From contig JALOLA010000014.1 of assembly GCA_025456205.1 (NCBI GenBank), positions 1 to 39,696 on the forward strand: a stretch of DNA of 39,696 nt, given 5' to 3'. A program made the translations under genes and the position numbers. The notes beneath the pieces are model-generated. The model ran no database searches, had not been told where the DNA came from, and saw only the letters and a program-made list of their open reading frames with translations. Below, piece after piece: positions 1 to 7,577 of the stretch (positions are counted from its first letter, which is position 1; each line of letters begins with the position of its first letter). This DNA comes from Acidobacteriota bacterium (GTDB lineage Bacteria > Acidobacteriota > Aminicenantia > UBA2199).

Positions 1-632
1 ACCTGTTGCATCAGAGCCAAACCACCTCTTCGATTCAACTCATAACCGATCCTAGCAAGAGCAATTTCACGGATCTCGAATTCATCCTTCATATTATAGA
101 AATCATTCATATTTGCGATTTTCCATTTGAGTTCAGTTTTTAGCGCAGATTCCATCTCACCAAGTGTGGCTTGGGAAAAGTCAAGCATCTCGTATTCGAC
201 ACTGAGTTGCGACAATCTGTTGCTGCGGGCGGTGGCCTTTTGTTCTCCTAAACCTTTGAGGCGTTCCGGAAAAGGATGCTTCCACGCTGATCCCAGCGTG
301 TCACCCATCGCCCGGGTACTTTCTTCACCCGACATTAGATCGCGAAGATACACTTTTCCCCCGGCAACACTTATAACCTCGCTCCACCATCCTGGTATCC
401 ATTTCCTAAGATAATCATGCCAAACCCGGATGACGACTCCAGCCGTCAGATCCCCTTCAGATGAGACGATCGACAGACGCTCTCCAGGCTGCAATGTTTC
501 ATCGGTGGGTGGCGTATTTTTTTGGATTTCGGGAAACACCCAGGATGATGGCGGGTTAACTTGAGCATCGGACAGAGTGGCTTTGGTACCACGAACATTT
601 TTTTGTCCAAGCAGACGTTTAAGGAGTTTCAT
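1..632 (-). CDS. Unknown protein, C-terminus beyond window edge
   Basis: An open frame runs from an ATG at 632 to the left edge without a stop (210 codons seen). The ATG follows GGGGGACGGC, an acceptable ribosome site, and a promoter-like TTGTGG-17-TACAAT lies just upstream. The protein starts MKLLKRLLGQKN, has a proline-rich stretch, a middle section rich in Trp and Gly (WHDYLRKWIPGWWSEV) that looks beta-rich, and a charged, probably helical part near the edge (SALKTELKWKIANMN). There is no signal peptide or membrane helix. I do not recognise the family. Its base composition is visibly more AT-rich than the rest of the window, which hints at an acquired gene. The plus-strand frame at 127-414 is its shadow. 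Confidence 0.7.
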   Translation of the reverse strand, partial: MKLLKRLLGQKNVRGTKATLSDAQVNPPSSWVFPEIQKNTPPTDETLQPGERLSIVSSEGDLTAGVVIRVWHDYLRKWIPGWWSEVISVAGGKVYLRDLMSGEESTRAMGDTLGSAWKHPFPERLKGLGEQKATARSNRLSQLSVEYEMLDFSQATLGEMESALKTELKWKIANMNDFYNMKDEFEIREIALARIGYELNRRGGLALMQQ

Positions 633-652
633 GCCGTCCCCCACATGATGGG

Positions 653-681
653 ATTGTAAAGGATGTTTTTGAAAACCACAA
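653..681 (-). promoter_or_regulatory. Predicted sigma-70 promoter for the gene at 632
   Basis: On the minus strand, TTGTGG (681-676), a 17-base spacer, then TACAAT (658-653). The -10 box matches 5 of 6 consensus positions and the -35 box is weak. It would give a leader of roughly 15 to 20 bases. Confidence 0.4.
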
Positions 682-749
682 CACTATATTCCCTTGAATT
701 TCTTTTTACTAAAAACTCTCGCTGTTGGAGATTGGCTGTTCCGTCACAT

Positions 750-1178
750 TCATTCCCACAAGCTGATGCTATGGATTGCTCGAGCAAAGGGCCCGCTCCA
801 ACCACTCGCGCAGGGCGGCGGGAGGGGGGGGTGGTAGCCGTGGCCGCCCTTCCTGTCGATGAAAATGTCGGCGTGGAAAACAAGGCGGCGCAGGCGGCGG
901 GCGATCTTTTTCGTGGGCAGCAGGATGTCACTCTTTCCCGCCCAGTACGCGAACGGCATCTTCAGCCTGCAAAGATCATCGTCCGTGAGCATGGGGACGG
1001 AGGGACGATATATGAAATGCCTGCCGGTCAGGTCGAAGAACTCGCGGAACTCGTCGTCCACTTTCTGTCCCCGGAGATTGGCGCGCTCCATGACGCGCTG
1101 GCCCCGCTTCCCCCCCAGCGCGCCGCCATTGCGTACCAGCGGTAGGATGAGCACCGCCAGGCCATGCCATTCAGCCAT
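750..1178 (-). pseudogene. Alpha/beta-hydrolase remnant (C-terminal half only)
   Basis: The frame codes for the cap and C-terminal part of an alpha/beta hydrolase. It includes LTDDDLCRLKMPFAYWAGKS followed by DILLP, the usual place of the catalytic acid, and GGHGY, the usual place of the catalytic histidine. The nucleophile half (G-x-S-x-G) is missing: the frame starts at 1178, overlapping the 3' end of the FimT-like gene. After GHGY the coding strand has a run of eight C (plus strand G824-831). Reading on with one extra C gives a more natural ending, PAALREWLERALCSSNP with a stop at 769-771, whereas the frame as given continues into unlikely Pro/Ser-rich sequence to 750. So the gene is both truncated at the N-terminus and probably frameshifted at the homopolymer. 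Translation from 1178 could be coupled to the pilin gene. Confidence 0.55.
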
Positions 1179-1596
1179 TGCCGTAGATCTTGATGCGGCC
1201 GTACATGGAGACCACGACGCGCCAGACGCGCTGCCTCTGGCGCAATGTGATGGTGCATAGCGGCGAGGCGCCGCCCAGCGGCGAAAAGACCGGGCGGCTG
1301 TTGGCCTGGACCGCGACCTTGGCGCCCAGTTCGAAGCTGCGGATCACCTGCCAGCTCCCGCCGCGGTCCTGGCTCAGCAGCAGCCTGCCGGGAACGACCT
1401 CGGCGCGCACGGCCAGGTTGTCGCGGATCGCCTGGTAGCGGGCGGAGCTCAATCCCGAGGTGAGCGCGCGCAGTGCGGCATGGACCTCCAGCCGCGAAAC
1501 GAACGAAGCCAGGCCCGGAAGCGCCACCGTGAGCATCACGGCGAACAGCACGACCGCGACCAGCAACTCGACGATCGTCAGCCCTTTCCTATTCAT
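1171..1596 (-). CDS. FimT/GspH-like minor pseudopilin
   Basis: A 141-residue type IV pilin-like protein. The N-terminus MNRKGLTIVELLVAVVLF is a class III (prepilin) signal: cleavage by prepilin peptidase after the Gly, Glu at +5 of the mature protein, then a hydrophobic helix. The rest has the size and beta-rich look of FimT/GspH proteins, with Ser-Ser-Ala-Arg (SSARYQAIR) after the helix as is usual in that family. It is the last pilin gene of the operon and its ATG overlaps the TAG stop of the PilX-like gene, so it is probably translationally coupled. Expected role: a minor subunit that primes pilus assembly or, as FimT does in some species, binds DNA during uptake. The latter is inference only. 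Confidence 0.8.
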   Translation of the reverse strand: MNRKGLTIVELLVAVVLFAVMLTVALPGLASFVSRLEVHAALRALTSGLSSARYQAIRDNLAVRAEVVPGRLLLSQDRGGSWQVIRSFELGAKVAVQANSRPVFSPLGGASPLCTITLRQRQRVWRVVVSMYGRIKIYGNG

Positions 1597-2932
1597 CGGC
1601 GCTCTCCTGGATGAAATGGACGCAGAAGTTTTTCAGCAGCTTGAAGCCCGGCAGGCGCACGCCCGTCGCCAGGGCGAAGCGACCGTCTGCGCCTCCGACC
1701 CGCAGCCGCCCGGAATTCTCGATGTCGGCGGCAAGCAGCCCACCGCTGATCTCCACGCTGCCGTTGCCGTTGACCAGCTTGCCGGCGGCGATCACCTGCG
1801 CCTGGACGGTCGCTGCGCCCGCGATATCCATGACCACGTCGGCAGCGATCGCTTCGTTGCTGAAAAAATCGTTCGCGGCGGTCATGAGCAGCAAACAGGG
1901 AAGCTTCTCCTTTCCCAGGCCGAGACTGCCGCCTTCCAGGGCCGTGCGCACCACCAGGCGGCCGCAGGCCAGGAGCTCGAGCCGCGACTCGGGCAGGAAG
2001 GCCGCCGTCCCCGACTGTGTGATGTCCCAAACGCTGCCATGGACGATGATCTTTTCGCCGAAGCGGGCGCCGGCCACCGCCGGCCCGTCGGCGCCGCTCC
2101 AGTCCAGCGCACCCTCGCCGGGCCGGTAGCTCAGCACCTGGCTGCGGCCGTCGCGGCTGAAAGCGACACACTGCCGGCCGTCGCCGGCGCTGAATTCCAG
2201 CTTCTCCAGGTCGCCCTCGACGAAGACCGCCGTCACTTCGCCCTCATCGCGGGCCAGGTAGACGCCCGGCGCGATGGGCGCGGCGGAGGGCTCCAGGTGG
2301 AATTTTTCGCGTATGCGCCGCCAGTCCGGCACCTCGACCGGCAGGCCCAGGGCCGCGCACAGCAAGCGCCCGGTTTCCATGCGCAGCTCGCAGTCCCCCA
2401 CCAGCGGCAGCTGCGATCCCGCGTACTCCACCCCGCGCCCGGCCAGGAACGCGGCGGCGGATCCGGCGCCGCCACGCGTCACCAGCAAACCAAATTCTCC
2501 GGCCGGGATGTCGCCGGAAAGCAGGTCGACGCCGGCGCGCCCCGCGAACTCCAGCCGGCCTTCGGCCTGCCGGCAGCGGACATGGGCCAGGATGCGCGTG
2601 CAACTGAAGCCGTTGCCGGCAACCACCGGCAGGCACTGGAAGCGCAGGCGGCTCAGCGCCCCGTCGGCCTCCAGGTCGGGGAAGGTGGCGTTGTTGAAAA
2701 AAGCGCTTTGCGGCGCCGCGTAGGCATTCATGTCGGCGGCGGCCAGCTGCTCGCGGTAGCCATGCAGGCGGAACAGCAGCGCCTGCTCGAGGGCGGCCGC
2801 CTCCAATCGCTTGTCCCGGCGGGCGGCGATGATCCTGAGATGGGTGTCGCTGTGCGTCAGCAGCGCCAGCCCTGAGGCGGCCAGCAGCAGGGCGAACATC
2901 AGCGCCAGGACGATGTTGCCGCGGGCGCCCAC
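1589..2932 (-). CDS. PilX-like minor pilin / pilus assembly protein
   Basis: Start chosen as GTG at 2932, one base after the stop of the PilW-like gene; this puts GARGNIVLALMFALLLAASG at the N-terminus, the pattern of PilX N-terminal domains. A longer frame to 3016 only adds sequence inside the upstream gene. The product is 447 residues: one N-terminal hydrophobic helix without the Glu at +5, then a large, Gly- and Ala-rich periplasmic region with many short beta-like segments and several cysteines. The C-terminal part (residues about 300-430) has repeated, evenly spaced hydrophobic strands resembling a beta-helix. It is far longer than a typical PilX (about 200 residues). Role inferred from position and N-terminus: an inner-membrane-anchored minor pilin of a type IV pilus. 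Confidence 0.65.
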   Translation of the reverse strand: MGARGNIVLALMFALLLAASGLALLTHSDTHLRIIAARRDKRLEAAALEQALLFRLHGYREQLAAADMNAYAAPQSAFFNNATFPDLEADGALSRLRFQCLPVVAGNGFSCTRILAHVRCRQAEGRLEFAGRAGVDLLSGDIPAGEFGLLVTRGGAGSAAAFLAGRGVEYAGSQLPLVGDCELRMETGRLLCAALGLPVEVPDWRRIREKFHLEPSAAPIAPGVYLARDEGEVTAVFVEGDLEKLEFSAGDGRQCVAFSRDGRSQVLSYRPGEGALDWSGADGPAVAGARFGEKIIVHGSVWDITQSGTAAFLPESRLELLACGRLVVRTALEGGSLGLGKEKLPCLLLMTAANDFFSNEAIAADVVMDIAGAATVQAQVIAAGKLVNGNGSVEISGGLLAADIENSGRLRVGGADGRFALATGVRLPGFKLLKNFCVHFIQESADE

Positions 2933-2933
2933 G

Positions 2934-3623
2934 CTACACCAGGTTGAGCAGGAAGATGTAGCCGCGCACCTGCTCCTTCTTGTTGATCTCGATGCGGTAG
3001 AGGACCGAGTTGGCATCGGGGAAGAAGGTCACGTAGAAGTCGCTGACCTCCTCCAGCAGCGGCTGGAAGTTGCCGTCGTCGACCTTGCGCTTCAGGGCGC
3101 GCTGGGCCGGGTAGTAGCGGTACTCGACCTTTTTCAGCGCCACCACCGTGCTGTTCATGGCAAAGTCGTTCTGCAGGGGCCGCTTGAGCACCAGGGCGCC
3201 GTCCAGGCGGTAGCCGATCTCGTTGTACTCCCAGGTTTGGCCTGCGGCATGATAGATCAGCACCGGCTTGTCCTTCTTGAAGGATTCGCCGGCGACGACC
3301 TTCAGGGCCTGCTGCCCGCGCAGCGCCGCCTCCTGCAGCGGCTCGTCGGCGATGCCGTAGCTGCAGCTGAAGGCGCCGGCGGCGCTGGCGAACGGCTGTA
3401 TGCTGCAGAACGGCCGGGCCTCCTGCAGGCGCATGCCGCAGCGGTTGAGGTCGGACTTGATGGTATCGACGGCATGGAAGATCGCTTCCAGCCGCTCCTG
3501 GTTGCCGGCGATCTTCCTGTCCACCCGGGCCGAATCCGCCGAGTGGGCGATGATCACCGTCAGGATCCCCAGCCCCAGCGAAAGGGCGACCAGCATTTCC
3601 AGGACTCCGAAGCCCCGGATCAC
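2934..3623 (-). CDS. PilW-like minor pilin
   Basis: Start chosen as GTG at 3623 because GGGAGGTGA sits just upstream and the protein then begins VIRGFGVLEMLVALSLGLGI: prepilin cleavage after Gly, Glu at +5, hydrophobic helix. The frame extends to 3737 but the extra residues lie inside the upstream gene and are Pro/Arg-rich. The product is 229 residues. After the helix there is a Cys-containing region (NRCGMRLQEARPFCS) and a beta-rich end with VEYRYYPAQRALKR, typical of PilW/PulJ-type subunits. The GTG overlaps the stop of the second frame of the PilV-like gene (GTGA). It is a probable minor subunit of the type IV pilus tip complex. Confidence 0.75.
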   Translation of the reverse strand: MIRGFGVLEMLVALSLGLGILTVIIAHSADSARVDRKIAGNQERLEAIFHAVDTIKSDLNRCGMRLQEARPFCSIQPFASAAGAFSCSYGIADEPLQEAALRGQQALKVVAGESFKKDKPVLIYHAAGQTWEYNEIGYRLDGALVLKRPLQNDFAMNSTVVALKKVEYRYYPAQRALKRKVDDGNFQPLLEEVSDFYVTFFPDANSVLYRIEINKKEQVRGYIFLLNLV

Positions 3624-3945
3624 GGCTTCACCTCCCGGATGAAGCGCGAGCGGCACAGGACCAGCCGCAGCGATTGGCGGGAGTCGGCGACCGCCAGGCT
3701 CACCCGCTTCATGAAAGGCCCGGCATCTGCCGGCCATGGGGACCGCCGACGAGCTCCGTTGCCGCGAAGGACAGGGAAGAAAGATAGTTCTTGTAATGGT
3801 CCAGCTCCTCGACCAAACGGAAGCGCGCCTGCGCCTGGCGCGTCCAGGCTAGGGCCGACACCATGATGCGCGAGCTGGACAATACGGCCAGCATCAGCAG
3901 GGACAGCGAGACCAGCGTCTCGATCAGCGTGAAGCCTTTGTTCAT
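3620..3945 (-). pseudogene. PilV-like minor pilin, apparent frameshift
   Basis: The first frame (3945-3709) starts MNKGFTLIETLVSLSLLMLA, a textbook prepilin signal, behind AGGAGG. It stops after only 78 residues. The next frame, which opens with an ATG overlapping that stop (ATGA at 3712-3709), codes for MKRVSLAVADSRQSLRLVLC and ends at 3620, exactly against the PilW-like start. This tail looks like the end of a PilV/GspI pseudopilin. Joining the frames near CCGGGCCTTTCATGA with a -1 shift gives a protein of about 108 residues. Possible explanations are an assembly error, a real mutation, a programmed shift, or a coupled split gene. Base order alone cannot decide. The first frame alone may still be made. 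Confidence 0.6.
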
Positions 3946-3966
3946 GTTTTCCTCCTGCCCTCCGGA

Positions 3967-3982
3967 TACACTTCCCGTGCCA
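3967..3982 (-). promoter_or_regulatory. Weak sigma-54-like site upstream of pilin operon
   Basis: Minus strand TGGCACGGGAAGTGTA: the -24 half (TGGCACG) matches the sigma-54 consensus fully, but the -12 half reads GTGT rather than TTGC. It ends about 21 bases before the PilV-like ATG, so a very short leader carrying AGGAGG would result. Pilin genes are often sigma-54 dependent, which is why it is listed. The rest of 3983-4220, between the divergent operons, shows nothing I can support. Confidence 0.2.
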
Positions 3983-4220
3983 AGAGGGGCCGGACGGCAG
4001 GACCCTTGCCCCGCCTGGCTTTCCGGACCCGTGCCCTGTCTGAGCTCGTATCGTTCTCTTTATGGCCACCCGGTTTTTCGTAACGGTGCGTTTACATGAT
4101 CGCGAGCGCTGAAATCCGCGCCGATCGCAGGATTATCCTTGCTTATCGGTGGCCTGCGATCCCTCGCCAGTTTCATTCCCAATTGGCACCGCTCATGAAT
4201 GTCGCAGGGCAGGAGGTCAC

Positions 4221-4523
4221 ATGACAAAAACCAAATCACTTCTCACCCTGCTGGTCATCCTGGCGATGGCCGCGGTTTCCACGGTCCCGCTCGGCGCCGC
4301 TGAAAAGCAGGCGGCCGCGGGCGGCACGGACAAGCTGGTCAACATCAACAGCGCCGACGCCGCCCAGTTGGTCAAGCTGCCGCAGGTCGGCCCCAAGATG
4401 GCGCAGCGCATACTGGACTACCGCAAGAGCAGCGGCGGCTTCAAGCGCGTCCAGGACCTGATGAAGGTCAAGGGCATCGGCGAAAAGGTCTTCGCCAAGC
4501 TGCAGCCGCTGATCACGATCTGA
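4221..4523 (+). CDS. comEA: ComEA-like helix-hairpin-helix protein
   Basis: Start at 4221 because AGGAGG lies eight bases upstream and the protein then begins with a signal peptide (MTKTKSLLTLLVILAMAAVS ... LGAA). The mature part is a single ComEA domain: KLVNINSADAAQLVKLPQVG, then KMAQRILDYRKSSGGFKRV and DLMKVKGIGEKVFAKLQPL, i.e. two helix-hairpin-helix motifs. The 100-residue length fits short ComEA proteins, which bind incoming double-stranded DNA in the periplasm during natural transformation. It is divergent from the minor-pilin operon, which fits a DNA-uptake function, although helix-hairpin-helix proteins of this size also occur without competence. No other competence gene (comEC, pilQ) is in the window. 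Confidence 0.8.
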   Translation: MTKTKSLLTLLVILAMAAVSTVPLGAAEKQAAAGGTDKLVNINSADAAQLVKLPQVGPKMAQRILDYRKSSGGFKRVQDLMKVKGIGEKVFAKLQPLITI

Positions 4524-4579
4524 AGCAACCGGCGGGGGGAAACCGTTCCGGCTTCCCCTGCGCCGAACAGGAGGAACAA

Positions 4580-4819
4580 ATGGAAGAAAAGATCAAGGAC
4601 CTGAGTTTGCTGTTGATGTTCCTGACGGGTTGGGAGGAAGATTCGCGTAAGAATCCCGGTGAAAAAGCCTTCTGCTCCTGGAAAGGCTACAGCTTCAAGT
4701 CCATGAACCAGCTGGCCGACGACAAGCTGATCGTTCAGTTCAAGGACAAGAAGCTCGTGATCCTGACCGATGCGGGCAAGCAGATGGCCGAAAAGCTGAA
4801 GACGAAATACCTGAACTGA
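4580..4819 (+). CDS. DUF6429-like small protein
   Basis: A 79-residue soluble protein behind CAGGAGGAACAA. It begins with a helical segment (KIKDLSLLLMFLTGWEED), continues with a Trp-Lys-Gly turn (SWKGYSFKSMNQLADDKLI) and ends with a KLVILTDAGKQMAEKL strand-helix unit. The order helix, WKG, helix, LT-x-x-G matches small DUF6429 proteins and looks like a winged-helix fold. No biochemical function is known to me. It follows comEA by 56 bases and shares its terminator, so the two are probably co-transcribed, which does not by itself imply a common role. Confidence 0.65.
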   Translation: MEEKIKDLSLLLMFLTGWEEDSRKNPGEKAFCSWKGYSFKSMNQLADDKLIVQFKDKKLVILTDAGKQMAEKLKTKYLN

Positions 4820-4845
4820 TCTCTACTTGGCGCCAGCCTACCCGG

Positions 4846-4883
4846 AGGCGCGGCCCGGAGATCAGGGCCGCGCCTCTTTTTTT
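4846..4883 (+). terminator. Rho-independent terminator
   Basis: Perfect 11-bp stem: AGGCGCGGCCC (4846-4856) pairs with GGGCCGCGCCT (4865-4875) around an 8-base loop, followed by seven T at 4877-4883. It ends the comEA/DUF6429 transcript. The minus strand, where PiT ends at 4890, has no T tract after the stem, so termination of the phosphate operon here is uncertain. Confidence 0.9.
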
Positions 4884-4889
4884 CGCGGC

Positions 4890-6152
4890 TCACGCATGTG
4901 GGCAGGGAGACTGTGTTTTTTCTTTTCGCTTCTCATTGGCGGAAGGAGCGGCAGGGGTATCCGCCGACTTGTCGGTTGCCGGTTTGCCCGGCAGCGGTGA
5001 CCCTTTCAGAGTTTTTTCATCCATCCTGCCTTTGTTCGCCGCATCCAGCGTTGCCGCGACAGGGGGCTGCGGGCGCCCCCCCGGCTGCGCGACCGCCGGC
5101 GGGACAACCGGGCGATAAACCTCGAGGCTGAAGACGTTCTGCAGCACGAACAGGCCAAAGAAGGTGATGAGCCCGGCCAGGATCGGCGTGACCAGCCAGC
5201 CCAGCGCGATGTCGCCCAGGACCTTGTAGCGGATCTCCCGGCCCCTGCGCACGATGCCGATGCCGACGATGCCGCCGATGATCGCCTGCGAGCTTGAAAC
5301 GGGAACGAGCGGGATGGCCGGCAGGCCGTGCGCCAGCAGCCAGCCCTCCAGGGCCCGGGAGGAGAAGATGAAGAGAACCAGCGACTCCGCCAGGACAACG
5401 ACGAAGGCCGCCAGCGGCGAGAGCTTGAGCAGGTCGTTGCCGACGGTTTGGATGACCTTTTGCGAATAGGTGAAAATACCGACAGCGATGGCGATGCCGC
5501 CCAGCAGGAAGAGCTGCTGGACGCCCGTGAAGGTAAACACGCCGGCCAGGTTGATATCCTTAAAGGGAGTGACCGGGACGAATACGCCCATGACGTTGGC
5601 GATGTTGTTCGCCCCCAGGCTGTACGCCCCGAAGGCGCCGACCATGATCAGGCCGATCCGCGTGTACGAGTCAAGGATCAGGGGATGGATGCGCGACCGC
5701 TTCAGCAGCGCGCGCAGCAGCATGTACACGAGCGCCGAAAAAGTCGCGGTCATGACGATCGCCGCCCCCCAACTGAGGACGATCCGCGTCAGTGAGCCGA
5801 AATCAGTACCCGAGCCGGAGAAGAGGTTCCAGCCCAGGATGGCGCCGATGATGGCCTGCGAGGTCGAGACGGGCAGCTTCAGCTTGGTCATCCAGTAAAC
5901 GGACAGCGCCGCGGCCAGGGTGACCATGAAGGCGCCGGCCATAGCGTTCACCGCGCCCAGGCTCTTGAGCGTCGCTGTCGTCCCCGAGCCGCCGAAAACC
6001 GCGCCCAGGATCACGAACAGGCTGCAGATGACGGCGGCGGTCCTGAAGCGGACCATCCTGGAGGCGACGGCGGTGCCGAAAATGTTGGCGGTATGGTTGG
6101 CCCCCAGGGACCAGCCCAGGAACACGCCGCTGATGAGAAAGAAGTAGATCAT
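4890..6152 (-). CDS. pit: PiT-family inorganic phosphate transporter
   Basis: A 420-residue inner-membrane carrier of the PiT (SLC20) family, which moves phosphate, often as a metal-phosphate complex, with protons or sodium. The duplicated signature is clear: GANHTANIFGTAV near residue 18 and GANNIANVMGVFV near residue 180, each followed by a second half-signature (PVSTSQAIIGAILG and PVSSSQAIIGGIVG). About ten hydrophobic helices end near residue 340; a hydrophilic, Pro/Lys-rich tail of about 75 residues follows, longer than usual and probably cytoplasmic. It lies 12 bases after the DUF47 gene, the standard PiT partner. It is the last gene of the phosphate locus. Confidence 0.93.
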   Translation of the reverse strand: MIYFFLISGVFLGWSLGANHTANIFGTAVASRMVRFRTAAVICSLFVILGAVFGGSGTTATLKSLGAVNAMAGAFMVTLAAALSVYWMTKLKLPVSTSQAIIGAILGWNLFSGSGTDFGSLTRIVLSWGAAIVMTATFSALVYMLLRALLKRSRIHPLILDSYTRIGLIMVGAFGAYSLGANNIANVMGVFVPVTPFKDINLAGVFTFTGVQQLFLLGGIAIAVGIFTYSQKVIQTVGNDLLKLSPLAAFVVVLAESLVLFIFSSRALEGWLLAHGLPAIPLVPVSSSQAIIGGIVGIGIVRRGREIRYKVLGDIALGWLVTPILAGLITFFGLFVLQNVFSLEVYRPVVPPAVAQPGGRPQPPVAATLDAANKGRMDEKTLKGSPLPGKPATDKSADTPAAPSANEKRKEKTQSPCPHA

Positions 6153-6164
6153 GGGGCGCGCCGC

Positions 6165-6812
6165 TCAGAAGCTGCGCTTGATCGTGCTGATGCCCAGGCG
6201 GTCGGCCACGTCCTCGGCATGATCGGAGATCGTTTCAATGTGCAGCGCGAAGTAGCGCAGGTGGATCTTGCGGCTCAGGTCGAGGTCGGAGGCGAAGATG
6301 CGGCGCTTGAGGCGGTCGCTGATCTTGTCCGCTTCCTTCTCGAAGAAATACACCTTGTGCAGGTAGTTCTTGACCATGTTGAAGTCATGAAAAAAGGCGC
6401 GGACGGCCGTGACGATCGCCTCCGCCGAGTTCACGCAGGCGTCGGCCAGGGCAAGATAGTCCTTGCCGTACTCAGAGGGCACCGCCGGCATCTCCACCGA
6501 GAACTGGGTCAGGGTCTTTTTCTCGGCGTTGATCACGACATCCATGTTCTCCAGCAGGCCCAGCACGTCGCCGCGGATCTCGGGGATCAGCGAATGCACG
6601 TAGAGCTGGTTCTCGATGGAGCGCCTGAGCTCGTCGGCCTGGTTCTCCAGCCTGGATATCTCGGCGATCGTGCCTTCGAAACTCCCGATCTCGCCGTCCA
6701 GGTACTCGCGCATGCCATTCCTGAAAACGAGCGAGCCGCGGCTGACGATATTCAGGAATTCATCGATCTGCCCCTGAAGTATCTTGGATCGCTTTAAGTG
6801 AAAGATGCTCAT
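6165..6812 (-). CDS. DUF47 / PhoU-like protein, PiT partner
   Basis: A 215-residue, almost entirely helical, soluble protein of the DUF47 (TIGR00153) family, related in fold to PhoU. Features include the N-terminal GSLVFRNGMREYLDG segment, acidic metal-binding stretches (ISRLENQADELRRSIENQL, VYFFEKEADKISDRLKRR) with the E-x-x-A-D pattern of PhoU-type repeats, and a final HIETISDHAEDVADRLG. Such proteins are almost always encoded with PiT transporters and are thought to control their activity in response to phosphate. Here PiT follows after 12 bases. The upstream gap to the anchored unknown protein is 30 bases. Confidence 0.9.
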   Translation of the reverse strand: MSIFHLKRSKILQGQIDEFLNIVSRGSLVFRNGMREYLDGEIGSFEGTIAEISRLENQADELRRSIENQLYVHSLIPEIRGDVLGLLENMDVVINAEKKTLTQFSVEMPAVPSEYGKDYLALADACVNSAEAIVTAVRAFFHDFNMVKNYLHKVYFFEKEADKISDRLKRRIFASDLDLSRKIHLRYFALHIETISDHAEDVADRLGISTIKRSF

Positions 6813-6842
6813 GCGGACCTCACGGGGCCGGCGCCTGGCGGC

Positions 6843-7577
6843 TCATGGCCGCGGCTTGGCGGCGGCGTTCTTGCCGTTCTTCAGCACGTCGCGATAAAAA
6901 ACCAGATAGGCAATGGCCAGGGCGAGCAGGATGAACAGGAGCTGGGGCGGCCGCCTGGCTTTTTTAAAGGTGCAGGACAGCGCGACCTCGTCGCCGAGAC
7001 CGATGCCGTCGAGGGTGATGCGCCCGGTGATCCTGCCGTTCTCTTGGGCGATCGTGAACGGGGCGACCATGCCGGCCTTGGCGGGCTCCGGGATGAAGCG
7101 GTCGACGGCGTTGAAGACATGGCCATCAGGAAGGGCCAGCGCGGCGCTGAAATTATCGATGCCGGAAAACGAGACATTGACGAAACGATAGTCCAGCGCG
7201 CGGTTGCCGAACGGCCCCGGGCGGCCAGCGGCCTTGAAATAGCCGTCGACGGTGAACGCGATCTCGATGCGCGGCGCCGCGGCGGCCGTTGCCGGCAGAT
7301 CAAGCTCCAGGAAGCGCTTGCCGCCCTTCTCGACCCAGCGCAGGGCGCCCGGGGCCAGCCCCTTCGCCTGCAGGCCGCGTACGGACCGGTGGCGCACGGG
7401 GACCAGGAGCCGCGGGACGACAGGGCCGCGGAATTCCAGCAGGAGGCGGATGGCGGCGGAACCGTCGGCGGCCAGGGTCACGGTCTCCGCGTAGCGCGAC
7501 AGTTCCTGCGCATGGCCCGTCAGGCCCATTCCCAGGAGAAACAGCAGCGCGGCGACACGGGACGCTTTCTTCTTCAT
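6843..7577 (-). CDS. Secreted, C-terminally anchored unknown protein
   Basis: Start at 7577: this ATG overlaps the TGA of the transporter (ATGA) and opens a good signal peptide (MKKKASRVAALLFLLGMGLTGHAQ). The frame upstream of it is only a shadow of the transporter gene. The 244-residue product has a periplasmic region of about 190 residues made of alternating strands (RYAETVTLAADGSAAIRLLL; APRIEIAFTVDGYF; GRITGRITLDGIGL), then one helix (PQLLFILLALAIAYLVFYRD) and a short Lys-rich cytoplasmic end. I do not recognise the family. The overlap with the DASS gene suggests a subunit or extracytoplasmic accessory of that transporter. Confidence 0.75.
   Translation of the reverse strand: MKKKASRVAALLFLLGMGLTGHAQELSRYAETVTLAADGSAAIRLLLEFRGPVVPRLLVPVRHRSVRGLQAKGLAPGALRWVEKGGKRFLELDLPATAAAAPRIEIAFTVDGYFKAAGRPGPFGNRALDYRFVNVSFSGIDNFSAALALPDGHVFNAVDRFIPEPAKAGMVAPFTIAQENGRITGRITLDGIGLGDEVALSCTFKKARRPPQLLFILLALAIAYLVFYRDVLKNGKNAAAKPRP

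Noticed and set aside
1460-2875. 471-codon plus-strand frame opposite the PilX-like gene
   Set aside because: The minus-strand gene fits a tight pilin operon with start and stop junctions; the plus frame has no support.
4100-4220. TTGCTT near 4139 as a -35 box for comEA
   Set aside because: No acceptable -10 box at 16 to 18 bases; promoter of comEA remains unidentified.
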